Origin: Clarkia xantiana subsp. parviflora
Taxonomy: Eukaryota > Streptophyta > Magnoliopsida > Myrtales > Onagraceae
Direction of reading: 5' to 3'
Assembly: GCA_036873135.1 (NCBI GenBank)
Contig: JAPTYO010000018.1
Coordinates: 11,275,503 to 11,339,502 of the forward strand
Length of the DNA stretch: 64,000 nt
Shown: positions 52,261 through 64,000 of the stretch, piece by piece
How positions within the stretch are numbered: the first letter of the stretch is position 1
How the letters are laid out: every line of letters begins with the position of its first letter
Translations under genes and position numbers: made by a program
Notes under the pieces: model-generated
Told to the model about the DNA's origin: nothing
Seen by the model: the letters and a program-made list of their open reading frames with translations, nothing else
Databases searched by the model: none

Positions 52261-53600
52261 CTAAACCCTTCGCAATCCAAGCAGCTTTACATGCTTGTAG
52301 AATATCTCCCTGCATAGTGGTTTAGTTAATGAGTCCGCAATTATGTTATCAGTGGACAAGTATTTCATAGTGATTATATTGTCTCCTACAATAGATTTAG
52401 CATAAAAAAAATTAACATCAATGTGTTTGGTCCTACTATGGTACTTCAGATTCTTTACTGCCGCAATGGCTGCCTGACTGTCAGAGAACACCTTCACCTG
52501 TTTACTCCCGAAGTCACCATCAAGCAGCGCAGTAAGAATCCTTTTCGGCCAGACCGCTTCTTGTGCGTTGTTGGAGAGGGCTACAAATTCCAATTCCGTC
52601 GTGGACAGCGCGACACAGGTTTTCTTCTTGCTCGTCCATGAAATGGCGGCATTAGCAAGGAGAAACACTCCTCCTGTGGTGGACTTACGATCATCCAGAT
52701 CGCCACCATGGTCGGCGTCAATGTAACCGGTCAATTGTAACTTCCCGCCCTCATAGCACAGTGCATAGTCGGCAGTACCTTTCAGATAACGAATAAATCG
52801 TTTTTACAGCCTTTAAATGTTGATAGCCAGGATCTGATTGGAAACATGCTACTAGGCCCACGGCGTAACAGATATCCGGACGGGTGCATTGCATGGTGTA
52901 CATCAAACTACTTACCATGCTTAAATACTCCGCACCCTTCATCTGTTCACGCACTGCCAGGTTCTTGGGGCTGTCACGTTTGACAGTGCTCACCCAAACA
53001 CCACCAGTGTATCCATGGGTTTGACATTATGTAATTTGAATCTTTTCAAAATTTTGCTGATATAAGCTTCTTGAGACAGACACAATTTCCGGGTAGCCCG
53101 ATCTCTAGCAATTTTAATGCCCAAGATGTACGTGGCCTCTCCCATGTCTTTCATCTCAAATACAGATGCCAACATGACTTTGACTTGTTCATAAAACTCA
53201 CATCGTTTGCGGAAATGAGCATGTCGTCCACGTATAAGGTTAAGATGACACACTTAGACCCGGAGGTCGTATAATACTCGCATGGATCCTCGTGAAGATT
53301 CACGAATCCGCTTCCTACGATTTCCTCGTGGAATCTGCGGTACCATTGCCGAGACGACTGTTTAAGACAGTAGATGGATCTTTAGAGTTTACAATCTATA
53401 CGTTCGTTACCAGGAGTAATGAAACCCTCTGGTTAAACCATGTAGATCTCTTCCTCTAGGTTTCCGTGGAGGAATGCTGTCTTAACATCTATTTAGTGCA
53501 GCTCGAGATCTAGTCTTGCGAACAGGACCATGACTGGCCCTAACCGTGGTTTTATGCACAGTTAGTGAGTTTGTTTCTTCAAAGTCAACTCCGTGAAATG
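52261..53600 (-). pseudogene. pol: Element H reverse transcriptase and RNase H
   Basis: RNase H open frame 52261-52734: GYIDADHGGDLDDRKSTTG, FLLANAAISWTSKKK, ALSTTELEFVALS, DSQAAIAAVKN, RTKHIDVNFF, DSLTKPL, all typical of copia RNase H. RT lies at about 52750-53600: CTRPDICYAVGLV near 52880, KDMGEATYILGIKIARDR near 53130, LTLYVDDMLISAND near 53230, and the upstream DVKTAFLHGNLEEEIYM-like stretch near 53480. Several frameshifts and stops. Confidence 0.82.
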
Positions 53601-55980
53601 GGTATATCCTTTCAAATCAAGTCGGGTTTCACACCTCCCTACATTTTCCATCAGTGGTGAGCGTTCTTTCAGGACTCACCTTATCCTTGTGCCCCTGTGG
53701 TTAGCAGGTAAATCAACTATAGACTATAATGGCTTTCAATTAAGCGATCTCTTTCTTTTATTATTTTCCTCTATTTCTCTACTTGAGGCCTTTCCAATGC
53801 TTATCATCAGTTGTTAGAGCGAGGTTTTCACCTTACTCGATAGGATACTTCTTGGAGAAGTTCGATGCCACTGACTTTCGCCTAGGCTTGGTTAATCCCA
53901 CTCGGAATAATGCTTCTTATCGTAGCATCATTTTTATTAGGAACAATTCTCCCACTCGGAATAATGCTTCTTATCTAAGCATCGTTTCCTTTGGGAACAA
54001 GTGCAGTGTTTGAACCTTGACCATCAACTTTCCTTTGACAACCTCTCGTTCTCGGGGTTTCACTTCCGAGATGAATTCCTTAATCACTAAGATCTGGAAC
54101 CTTGTTTGGTTGGATTACTCCCTCTGGAAACAATGGGTATCACTCCCACTAGAAACAATGGGTAGTAGAGGCGGTTGTGGCATTCCTGGTTCAGCAATAT
54201 GACAATCAGGTTCAACTTGATTCGTCTCTGCGAAAACAGTAATCTCATGTGGTAGGGTTTATTCCTCCCACTGGATTTACTAAAAAATGTTTCCATTATC
54301 ATTTACCATGTCATTCACTTGAGTTTCCGGTTCAAATATCTCCTATTCGAATTAAGTGGAATCTGATTGTCAGTGATATCCTGCTCCGTTTTGATCATGA
54401 CTACTTAGATTCAAATTGTCCATGCATTTTGAATATTCTCCCTCAAGAGATGTAATGTCTACATGTTCAATCATGGCACCAATTTCAAAAGCTTTTAAAT
54501 AAGCATTTTCTAAGAGTAGTTATCATGCTATTGTCCTAAATGCGTGTTTAGTGCGCAATTTAATCTCGCAAGATGATATGATTTAACTCATTATCATTCT
54601 TTAGCTTTTATGGCGATGTGTCTTACTGATTTTATTGGGACACGGTTTACATACATGTTTGTCATCTTTTTCATCCTCTAGGGAACACCTGATAGAGTGA
54701 CTCTAACATTATGTTCTTGAACTGTGCTTCTTGAAGTGTGATTTAATTGATTTGAATGCCTAGCCTGACTTATCGTTCAAGGCGTTTGGATGGAAAATCG
54801 TTTAACCGACTTTATCCTTCTTCGCTGCAAAACTTATCTCAGGGATTTCATCCCATCTCTGAACTGAGCATCTTGGGTTTTCACCCTATGCGTCAGCTAA
54901 TACTTTTACAAGGTCGTGGTAGTTTCGAAGCCTACTTCGTACCGATGTAAATTGTATGAATAAGTTGTTTCCAAGGGAATGCCAACGAAAATTCAGCACT
55001 TCATCATTCATACACTTCATCATTAAATTCGTATTTTGAAACGATGTGTTCCGTCTATCGAGGTCCACTTGCGCGTAGCGCTTTTCACCGTAGTTTTAAC
55101 CATAGGTTGAATCGTTTCAATTATGAATTTAACTCAATTTAATCCAATTGGTTTCACACATGATCATCATTACAGATTATTTCATTTCAATGGAGTACTA
55201 ATAATAAAATAAGATTCATAACCGGTTCGTTCTTAGAACTACGCAATCAATAAATTTTAAAGGCATTTTTATTTTACTCATATAATTAGATGTAGGATAA
55301 AATGTATGGAGTTGTTTGATTCAGCTATTTCCAATAGCCTTATTGCTTCGGTTTGCTTACATTTCGGATCGATCTCGTTTCTAGCCGAGTCCATTAATCT
55401 TGATAAGCAAAATTATTTCGAACCGAATGAAAACTATTTTATTCAATAAATCTGAAACAATAATAATAAACAGAATTCAAACAAATAAAATGAACAGTAA
55501 GAGAAATAACCACAATGGTATAAATTCCAGATCATCCACGAAGCTTTAAGAGAAAAAGGTAGAGCATTGGAAGGACATAAACGAGACATTTATTGTTCTT
55601 TTATCACTGGCGTTCATCACGCTGGTATTCGTTTGAGGACCAAAATGATGATCTCTTGCAGTGAAGCACAGAAGAACCCTCCTGTTTCTTTTGTTTGCTT
55701 TCAACAAACAGGACTGTGATAAACTTAATTGATTCAATCAAGTAACCAAGTCCGTCGTCGTCGGCCAACCAAGATAGAGGGTACCTTTGTGCAATACTGA
55801 GTATCTTTCTTCAATTCGGTCTCTCGTTCGTAAGATCTGATGTGGGTTTTACACCTGCATCTTGGGAAATAAGGGCAACATACTCAAATAGCACTCCTCT
55901 GGCTTCAGCTGCCCTTCCTCCACCGAAGCGGAGTCTAATGGAACACCAAAGTTGAAGAGCACTTATGTTGAGTTTGAAGT
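53601..55980 (-). other. Degraded internal part of element H
   Basis: By position it should hold the end of gag, protease, integrase and the start of RT, but I can recognise no motif on either strand. Short open frames are no longer than expected by chance. Confidence 0.4.
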
Positions 55981-55981
55981 C

Positions 55982-56250
55982 CTATGCAACCTCTCTGTCC
56001 AAGGTTGCCAATATCACCTTGCAAGCTCTCCGATCTTCAAGGCTCCTCAACTTATTAGGGTATGTAAGGACGCCTTGATCATTCACCCAGGTTTTGCCCA
56101 TATTCACATTAATACACTTGTGTATACTTTCAACGAAAAGGAGTTCTCTTACATATTCACTCCATGCATCCCAATCCATCCCATCCAGATTGCGAGGCTC
56201 GTAAAAGCGAACCGACCCAGCCAAGAAAACTAACACTTTGATAATCACGC
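55982..56250 (-). pseudogene. gag: Element H Gag, N-terminal fragment
   Basis: Open frame 55982-56248 reads like a copia Gag start: LDGMDWDAWSEYVRELLF, KTWVNDQGVLTYPNK, EDRRACKVILATLDREVA. Assignment by pattern (tryptophan-rich start followed by the conserved helix with ATL) and by position between primer site and RT. Confidence 0.5.
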
Positions 56251-57773
56251 ATAATCAGGGAGACAATAACATTTTGAGAAAGAATTGCATACATCAAATA
56301 TATGTTAAGATGAAATCCGAAAAATAATGATTCCCCAGTCATCTAAAGCAATCGACCCCCAGTAAACCAATGGAAGATGGCTGTGAAGGAGTTCACATTA
56401 TTGTCGTCTTCCATCTAATAGACCAGTTTTTTAAAACGGTTTTAATCGCAAATTACCGAAACTGGAATTTTAAAACAAGCATAACCGATCTTGGCTTTCC
56501 CAAGGCCCTTTATTTTGGAAAAATATTCCGATGAATTTACTCATGCATACATAATTATACTATCCATGTAAATTATCATACGCCAGTAACATTCATCACA
56601 TAAACCACACTCGTGCTTACGCGTCATGCGTCTAATGTTCCGAGGAACTCATGCTTGCATACATAATTCTACTTCCAAGTAAATTATCAAATGCAACTAC
56701 ACCCTCAACATTCTAGCATACGTGTCAAACATGTAACATTAACATCCATCATACACATTTGGCGACTGGTTTTCGATTTTAAAATAATTCTATACATTAG
56801 GGGTTGATTTGCAATTCATGCTTATATTCAATCACACAACATTCTAGACATGAATCCTAGGCATTTCCAACTAACACAGCATGTCTATCCTAGTGCGCAT
56901 TCCATATAATTAACTAGGGCTCAGCCCACAATATGCAATATTCAGCTAGCTTGACTCGGTCAACACAGCATTTTAATCATGCATAAATATATATTGAATA
57001 ATAAAAAATTACAATTCAGCCCACTAATTATACCAATCCCAAAAACACGTATCTCCGAGATCCATCCCCATATTCGAAGCAAGGCATAAATGTTATCAAC
57101 CCTTGAGCACTGTGTAGTCCTTTTAAGGTTCAAAACATTTAGATTTTAAAACTTGATCTCCCTATTTTAATTGACTTGAATTCGTTTTTTGAAAATACGG
57201 CTCGGTTCAGTCAATTTCAGTCCGATTTGGTCCGGTTCGGTTCGGTCCAGGAAATCCGATTCGGTTCGGGTCCGGTCCGGAAAATCCAGTTCGGTTCTGT
57301 CCGGTAAAATCCGGTTCAGTTCGGTCCGGTTTTAATTTTAAAATCTGATTCGGTCGGAACTGGTCCAATAAAAATAGGGTTCGGTTCGGTTTAACACTCA
57401 AAACCGGTTCGGTTAGATCCACTTAGTTACCTCAGTCCTACCGACCCAATTAGGTTGAACCGATTGAGAAAATACGGTTCGGTTTTAATTCTTCCTGGTT
57501 TTACATATTGGACCGTCTCAATAATTAAAATATAAAGGTTGGGCCGAAATGCTTACTTGTGGCCCAAGTAGAGTTTTAAAGTCCAAAAATATTGATAAAT
57601 ATTATCTTTTCTTGAAGATCATGAACATCAAATTTCCTAAGAACATCATGAAAATTTCGGACCACCTTTAACTTAAAAATTCGAAAATTTTAAAATTTCA
57701 TTTTTAAAAATTTCGGTCCGAAGTTTAAATTTTTAAGAACACCAATTTATCAAAATCATGAACTCCTAACACA
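56251..57773 (-). other. 5' leader of element H with (GGTTCGGTCC)n tract
   Basis: No coding frame. 57195-57430 is a degenerate simple repeat of ggttcggtccgg type (plus view); its open frame (57207-57422, minus) is an artefact. The rest is AT-rich unique sequence. Confidence 0.6.
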
Positions 57774-57786
57774 GGCTCTGATACCA
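57774..57786 (-). other. Primer-binding site of element H
   Basis: TGGTATCAGAGCC on the minus strand, complementary to the 3' end of initiator methionine tRNA, the usual copia primer. Confidence 0.9.
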
Positions 57787-57787
57787 C

Positions 57788-58387
57788 TGTTAGATTACGG
57801 GGTGTAATCACTACAGAAACTAAAACCATGGTACATGCAATTAATCAAAATTACGCAACGGAAGATTCGCACATACCTCTACAGTTGTCCGTAGTCCCAA
57901 GATCTTTGCAGGAGGGAGTTAACGATCCTCCGGTCGGCACCCATAGGGGTTCTTGTGAAGGAAGCCTATATATTATATTCTTCACAATAAAGCCTCTGAT
58001 CGATTCTTGGTGAGGGACAGATCTCCGGAGTGTTTGCTCGAAGGAAAATTGGCACACCTTAGGTGGATATATGGTTCGGCCGAATATGGTGTCTCTGGGG
58101 GAAGGGTTTTCTCTCAAAGCACCACTTCAAGGGAGTTGTGATTAACCCTAATAAAACCCCTAACTACCCATATATATAGGAGGAGTAAAGAGGACAAAAG
58201 TGCACTTTACCTCCACCCATAATTCGGCCGGCCATGTATAGTATAGATAGGCTCAATTTTGGGCCTCTCATGTCATTTGGGATTTTGTTCTGGCCCAATG
58301 TCCTAAAGTGACATGTACCCAGTTAACGTAGGTAACATATACATATAATGGGCTTCCATTTACGGCACCCAACACCATATGCTTACT
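57788..58387 (-). repeat. 5' LTR of element H (600 bp)
   Basis: Pairs with 50532-51128. The outer end is blurred: ccatatgcttac is followed by ttt where the other copy ends in a. Confidence 0.85.
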
Positions 58388-59330
58388 TTCATCCCTTCCT
58401 CTGCTCATCTTATCCCACGAAAATGCACTTCTTTGCCTTCTGGTCCAACTTACTCCTTTGGGACTCCGGAACATGAACATAGAAGACTGACTTGGAGATT
58501 CTGAAATGCTTGACGATGGAAATTTCTACATGAAGATGCTCATAAAGAGTTTTCATATTATTCGGGCTAAGCAACATCTGATTTATCACGTAAACTGCAC
58601 ACTTTATACCTTCCGCCCATAGTGCTCTAGGTAAACTTTTGTCGTGCAACCAAATATTACAAGTCTCCGAAAGACGTCAAATCATCCGCTCCGTAATGCC
58701 ATTCTGCTGAGGTGTCTCCGGACACGAAAACTCTCTCTTAATGCCATGTTGTCGGCAGAAAGAGAAAAACTTGTTCAACATGAATTCGCCTCCATTGTCC
58801 GTCCGCAGAATTCTAATCTTTGCACCAAGTTCACGCTCCACGGTAACTTTGAACTCCTGAAACTTGTAAAATTATTTTGACTTGTGTTTGATGAAATAAA
58901 CCCAACTATACTGTGAGAAATCATCATTGAAGAACAACATATAATGAGATCCCGAATAAGATGGAGTTCATGTTGGAACCATCACATCATTGTGGATCCG
59001 TTTCAGGGGAGATTTGCACCGGGATGTATATATGTCAAATGGGAGCCTATGAGATTTCCCATATTGATATCCTTCACAAACACTTCCATCGTCAATAGTC
59101 AACCTTGGAAGGGCTTTAACTAGCTCCTTATGCACCATAACTTTTTGCTTACTCATATTTACATGACCATGTCTTATGTTCCAAAGATATGCACCGTCGT
59201 TGCTTCTCATCTTCTCCACATAAGATCTTGAAGCTGATAGGATGTATACACCATTTACTCGTGCGCCCATGTGAACGACGTCTGCCTTTAACGTTTTAAT
59301 ATTCCGGAGAAACTTCACATCTTTTGGGCC
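58388..59330 (-). pseudogene. pol: Element G integrase
   Basis: The pre-integrase zinc region is in open frame 58968-59318: LWNIRHGHVNMSKQ, KALPRLTIDDGSVCEGYQYG, KSPLKRIHND. The integrase core follows at 58410-58970, decayed, with LPRALWAEGIKCAVYVINQ, SKSVFYVHVPESQRSKLD and KKCIFVG. Stops replace Tyr/Trp codons in GYDEQRKGWK at the H insertion site. Confidence 0.8.
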
Positions 59331-59399
59331 AAATAAAACATAATTACCTAAGTCGACTTCATTCGCTACTAGATAAGAGAATCTTCTTCACCCCGGGAA

Positions 59400-60420
59400 C
59401 ATGATACACGTTCTTTGCTTGATTGCTCCACCATCATTATCGATCACAACGGTGCCTTCCTTCTCGACTGGGTGAACGGTATTGTCTGCAGTGATGATAG
59501 CCTCGTTTCCTTCGTGGCGTCGGAGATCCGAAAATTACTTTTCGTCCCCTGTGATATGATGACCACATCCAGAATCAACAACGGTCCACTCTGTTTTAAG
59601 ACTCCTGACTGCAAGCGCGGTTGTGGACGTGGCCTCTGCGGAAAAGCATTTTTCCCATTCTTCATCTTCGGTTGATACCTTAGACTCTATGATGTTGCCC
59701 TCCTTTAGTTTTACCCAGTAGTTTCTTTTTAAATGCCCAGGTTTTCCACATCTATAACAGTCGAGGTTTCTCTTGTTCGACTCCACCATTCCTTCATCTT
59801 TCTTTCGAGCATCTTTCTCATTGGTATGTCTGTTGAAGTTCGGACGCCTTTGAGCTACAAACAGGCTTTGATCATCCTCTAGCTTGATCCCAGCCATCTC
59901 CTTTGCCAATGACTCATGTGAGGTTAGAAGATTCTCGAGCTCCTACAAGGATGGTTATTGAACCCACCCTTGAATTGATGTGATAAACGGTATATATTCT
60001 GGGTGTAGTCCTAAATAATACACTGTTTTATTCGTGCCTCCGAAATTTGCTCATCCGGGTTGATAAGATTGATTTTTGAACACAAGTTCTTAACCATTAG
60101 AAAGAACTGTACAATTGAGGACTCACCTTGTTTGCATTTGCCAAATCGGTCTCCAACATTGGTAGCCAAGCTTCATTCTTCTTGTTGTACAGCTGGTCTA
60201 GCGTCTTCCAGGTCAAACTCGCAGAGGTGCTACGTGGTATATTTTCAAATACCGCTGACGATATTGACCTCTTCAAGGAAAACTCCGCCTTGGCATTCCT
60301 CCGCTTCAAGCTCTTGATCGCTTCAGCGTTTGCAACGGTCCCCTCCGGCTTGAGGTTTCTGTTGAGATTGTTTCCGCTTGGGATATCTCGAACTTCTTTT
60401 CAGGGACCTCGATCCACGAA
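59400..60420 (-). pseudogene. gag: Element G Gag and start of protease
   Basis: N-terminal Gag frame 60097-60400: RRNAKAEFSLKRSISSAVFE and TWKTLDQLYNKKNEAWLPML, typical of copia Gag. Then come frameshifts near 60090 and 59920. Frame 59535-59909 carries the knuckle CYRCGKPGHLKRNYW, where the last Cys is replaced by Tyr, and the copia protease motif VVDSGCGHHITG near 59560. Element I truncates the start. Confidence 0.8.
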
Positions 60421-60466
60421 CTAACTTTTGGCTTCTATCTCGAACCCCGAACTAACTTCGATCCCT

Positions 60467-60957
60467 GTTTCAATCTTCTAAACACCGGGTCCTGCAGAGC
60501 GGGCTATAACCAGCATGGAGAGGGGGGATGGTGCTGGTTGTGCCCTCTCCGATGCTAAAGTCAGTATTTTAGAGAGAGGTCAGAGCACAAATAGCCAATT
60601 CTCCAGAGTTTCGAGCTAACTCGTAAAATGGGAGGTCTAGGTCCCTATTTATAGGAAACCCAAGAACCGTACCCGATTTAATGTCGGTTTACAGAAAAAC
60701 GCTTACTGACATCGAGTTGGCTATGTGCGCACTGACTTCTCATACTTAGAAAAAATAGGTGTATACGCGTAGTACGAGTAGGTAATCCGGACCTTCGGAT
60801 TGCCTTATGGCAATCCGGAGGTCCCCCAATCTGGGTGCGACGCGCATCCGGACCTTTTTTACCACGGGGTGACTGCGGTAATATCCGTTTTGTGGTTCTA
60901 GTGTGTTTGCGAGGTCCGAAACGTAAATACGAACCCGAATTGGAAAAATATCCAACA
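60467..60957 (-). repeat. 3' LTR of element I (left limit approximate)
   Basis: The right limit is clear (TGTTGGATATT on the minus strand). The left limit was placed at tgtttcaatc, where Gag of G is no longer readable, and could be off by 50 bp or more. Confidence 0.5.
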
Positions 60958-60970
60958 CTTGCCCCCGATT
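60958..60970 (-). other. Polypurine tract of element I
   Basis: AATCGGGGGCAAG on the minus strand directly before the LTR. Confidence 0.7.
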
Positions 60971-63029
60971 CAAGTAGCGGTTCAAAACCCCTGCTTGACT
61001 CTATTTAAGATAGGATATTCGTCCAATTCAGGTTCGGCACCGACCTCAGGAGTGGCCTGTTTGTCAATCGAATGCGTGGAGCACAAATTCGTCCATCTTT
61101 ATTTTTCTGACGAACGTACATAATCTGTTCATGGGGTTAGCGTAACAGACGGTATATATATAACAATGTGCTGTTAACGACTTATTCATAATAACATGCG
61201 ATAAGCGAAATATTTGTGATAATAAGTAATCATGCAACGCGGTGTCATCTTGGTACGTGACGTGAACGTGTAACATGATGTTCAAATAGAGATGACAACA
61301 TTGCACATAGATGACACAATCGTGCAATGAGAAAAATACTTAGAGCAATTTATAATTGAAGAGCATGCTTGTCAACGTGAAGCATGATGTAAACATAGAA
61401 AATGATGTAAGCATGTAATACGATGTAAACATGAAATTCATACTTAGATCATAGAAATAATCATGTAGCAATCATAAGTTAAAATTATGCACACATAAAA
61501 ATAATAACATGCATAATAGCCTATACATACGCAACATGCGATAATGATCGTACGTAGCGCGTCATACAACATTAGGGAGCATATACGTTATGTAAGCATA
61601 AGAAAGATGTAAACATGCTCATACATGATGCTAGGGACTTGTGCGAAAATAGATATGAGTTTAGTCCTTAGCACATGGAATAGACACTATTAGTGAAAAT
61701 TAGGAGCGACAATAGTCATTAGCTTACATCCTCCTTTGATAGTTTTCCAATAAGCTCTCATTGTTTGTTGAAGAAGGAGCCTTATGCATAACATTCATTG
61801 CCGACATGTTGCTCCATGCCTTAGCCGTTGTTTTGGCCTGCTCGATGTTGACGATCGGTAGTTGTTCGTACAGGGTCGTCAATGGTTGTGTGTTGGTAGT
61901 GATGCCTTAGGCAATGTGCGTTGAGCATCATGTGTTGATCATTGGTCCCTGTCTGCAAACATGCTAAAACACTTAGAAAATATTTCAATAATATCTAGTT
62001 CTTGTTACCATTGATGTAGTCATATGATTCTTGTCGACCGCCGGCATAGAAACACTTAGAAAATATTTCGTAGTAGTTGATGTTTGCCACTTGATGTACA
62101 TTATCCATCGTCATGCTAGTATACTTGGAGAATGCTCCTAGATAGTTGATTCAATGCCGCTTGTTGATTGTTGACATCAAGGAAATACTTAAACAATATT
62201 TTATGACGGTTGATTTCTTGTTGTATATAGTCCCATGTCGTAAGTGAAATACTTAGAAAATACTTCAGCCATATCTTGCTGCATGCCGGCACCTTGTCGT
62301 TCATAGATATTTGATAGTATGCTGACGGCTTGTTGTATGTTGACACTTAGTAACATGCTGACCGCTTGCAATATACTGACTGTCATCCTGAGCAAAACTC
62401 TTAGAAAATATTCCTTGATGGTCGCCGCCTATGTGTCGATTGCTGACATAGTAGAACATTTAGAACATATCACTTGATAGTCGACACATTGCCATATGTC
62501 GAAAGCTGTATGTGCGTGCTTGTATGTACACGCTTGTATGCGTGCACTTTCCCCCACACTTAGAATCTTTTCTATATCCATTGCTATGCACGTTGTATCC
62601 ATAGACTTGATGTAGAGATATGGTGCATGTCGTCGGCTATCATGTTAAAACACTTGAAAATATTTTTTCCTTGTTATCATGAGTAACTCCATTATTTCCA
62701 TTCTGCGAGTAACTCTATGTCCGGATATCGACATGGTTGAGTAGCTAAACAATGCACCAAGTGTAGATGTTGACGTCTTTGGTTGATTAATTGATGTCGG
62801 TATTCATATACTTCCTTCCGAAGATTTGGTATGTTGATGATCCTTATAACTTGTATCATATTGCAATGTAGGTCGGACTGATGGAAAAAGCTCATCTTTG
62901 CAGACAACTGATGTACATGGTAATTCGCTTATTGGAAAATATGTCCGCCCCATTACCCCCGCTACTCTGGAGTCTCCAGACATGGTTGCAGTAAAGCACT
63001 TGTGATTAAGGTACCTCCTTGTATCTTCT
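60971..63029 (-). other. Internal 3' region of element I with degenerate repeats
   Basis: No coding frame. 'cacttagaaaatatttc' recurs with variation at about 61970, 62049, 62173, 62249, 62398, 62456 and 62650, several steps being 75-80 bp, which suggests an old tandem array. 'gatgtaaacatg' recurs at 61380-61620. Confidence 0.4.
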
Positions 63030-63310
63030 TTGAACTTGTTAATTTTCCAAGTTGTTGTTTTCATGTTGCTCTTATTTGCAAGTTGCTCCGTACATGCGAC
63101 TGAACGCGTGGTTGCAATTCCTGGCTTTAGCACAATTCAAAAGATCCGTCGCAGGGGCGCGTTCCTCGAGCGATTCTTAGTTCTCTATGCCGTGTGCGAC
63201 TGTGCCAACTCCTTCTTGCGATAAAGGGAATAGACTTGAGGGCTGTGCGGTGGCACCTTCTACCCCTGGTCGAGGGACCAGCCCAAGGAGGAGCGTTCCT
63301 CCCATTGAGG
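63030..63310 (+). pseudogene. Possible antisense-gene exon of element I
   Basis: Plus-strand open sequence (from 63187: TPSCDKGNRLEGCAVAP, PSTPGRGTSPRRSVPPIE) ending at a good donor, GAG|GTAAGC, at 63309-63310. Strand and place fit the antisense genes of A, B and C, but there is no clear sequence match. 63311-64000 shows no gene; short 'cccttaagtgg' motifs occur near 63930. Confidence 0.3.
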
Positions 63311-64000
63311 TAAGCGTTGTTTACTTCTTCACACTTGGCTTGAACTTGAAATTGGCTTATTTTTATGCATGCATTGCTGCTTGTCGCGCCCATGTTGAAG
63401 AGTTATGTCGCACTCCTGGTTGGTATTAAGTTGTCTGTTTCCAGCATGTTGAACCCTTGAGTCAACTTCACTGTCCGTATGTATTGGACTTGCATGATAA
63501 GATATATATCTTTAGATGATGAGAATGATGTCCGTAGTTGCGACTGTATGTCGCACATTGTTGAGTGTTATGAGCGCCCCTCTTGGTTAGATTCCAAGGC
63601 ATGGCAAGATGTGTACACTAGGTACTTGTAGCATTATATGTAGTAATGTACTTGGCACTCTGCCCTTGACATGTAGGAGTGTTGTCTTGACGAAGCAAGA
63701 CTTAAGTTTATATCGTCTCTTAGTTCCACTCTAAGGCGACGTTGTACAAGACTCGAATTGTAAGTTTGGTGAGTTTTTCAAACAGGGTGCGCTCCTGCTA
63801 GCGTTTTTGAATGAAGCCTGCCCACTTAAGGTACAGGTCTTCCTTATGTCAGCATCCTTAAGAGGATATGTATAGTTTGAGTGTACATGAAGCCATCCTA
63901 ATAAGGAATGTATCTTCATGGCGTATGAACCCTTAAGTGGGATATACATACTTTGTAGATATGTGGGGTTGTCGTCTAACAAGAGGACTTCCGCCACGAT

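Larger units (their letters stand above)
50532..58387 (-). mobile_element. Element H: old Ty1/copia element inside G
   Basis: LTRs 50532-51128 and 57788-58387, primer site 57774-57786, polypurine tract beside the left LTR. On the minus strand gag (about 56250) precedes RT (about 53600-52750) and RNase H (52734-52261). The LTRs differ by roughly 8% by eye. Flanks tctat and ttcat do not give a clean target duplication, as expected for an old insertion. Integrase is not recognisable. Confidence 0.82.
49094..60466 (-). mobile_element. Element G: Ty1/copia, outermost element, in two visible pieces
   Basis: Gag, protease and integrase at 58388-60466; integrase end and RT at 49094-50531. The integrase reading continues across H: it ends at KKCIFVG...DEQRKG at 58388 and resumes with CMDPQTHKYFV at 50525. 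The RT continues towards RNase H (FTDVNFGEI) until F cuts in at 49093. Order gag-integrase-RT-RNase H is the copia order. Neither LTR is in the window: the 3' end must lie left of F and the 5' end right of I. Confidence 0.8.
60467..64000 (-). mobile_element. Element I: Tat-like gypsy, 3' end only
   Basis: LTR at about 60467-60957 followed (plus view) by cttgcccccgattc, a reversed polypurine tract, so the element lies on the minus strand and runs off the right edge. The LTR shares layout with LTR C (ccctctccgatgc, then aga-rich, then tataggaaac). Internal sequence shows a degenerate repeat region and a plus-strand exon, the same layout as C. No sense coding region is reached. Confidence 0.6.

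Noticed and set aside
57207..57422. Pro/Arg/Asn-rich open frame
   Set aside because: Translation of a ggttcggtcc simple repeat.

Overview
This window looks like intergenic heterochromatin from a flowering plant nuclear genome, probably a large, repeat-rich one. I see no host gene, tRNA, rRNA or other non-transposon gene. Essentially every base can be assigned to one of nine LTR retrotransposons, named here A to I, packed inside one another. The lineages present (Ty3/gypsy Tat clade of Retand-like and Ogre-like type, and Ty1/copia) are those of angiosperm genomes. I cannot name the species.

Nesting, outermost first. G is a Ty1/copia element on the minus strand. Its integrase/RT part is at 49094-50531 and its gag/integrase part at 58388-60466; its two ends lie outside the window. 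F, a minus-strand Ogre-like element (…1-49093), is inserted in the RNase H region of G. H, an older copia element (50532-58387, minus), is inserted in the integrase of G. I (from about 60467 to beyond 64000, minus, Tat-like) interrupts the gag end of G. Inside F sit B (228-35664, plus, Tat clade) and E (38487-46773, plus, Retand-like). Inside B sit A (276-11725, plus, Retand-like), in the 5' LTR of B, and C (13698-30656, minus, Tat clade), in the gag of B. Inside the 3' LTR of C sits D (14165-22213, minus, Ogre-like). The deepest path is G > F > B > C > D, five levels. Boundaries rest on TG...CA LTR ends, primer-binding sites, polypurine tracts and 5-bp target duplications (A, B, D, E).

Coding capacity. 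E is the best preserved: one continuous Gag-protease-RT-RNase H-integrase frame broken by a single stop codon, with LTRs about 1% different by eye. A is nearly as young but has an early stop, a 2-bp frameshift and a roughly 130-bp deletion. B, D and F keep Gag but have lost RT and integrase; C keeps protease-RT-RNase H-integrase but has lost almost all of Gag. G and H are decayed copia copies.

The most interesting recurring structure is in the Tat elements A, B and C. Downstream of the sense coding region each has (1) a tandem-repeat array with a family-specific unit (26/128, 81 and 87 bp), then (2) a gene on the opposite strand with its own TATA box and introns with standard GT...AG borders, pointing back at the array, then (3) the 3' LTR. 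In A and B the antisense gene carries a phase-0 intron of exactly 74 nt at the homologous place. E has the array but no antisense gene; I shows traces of both.
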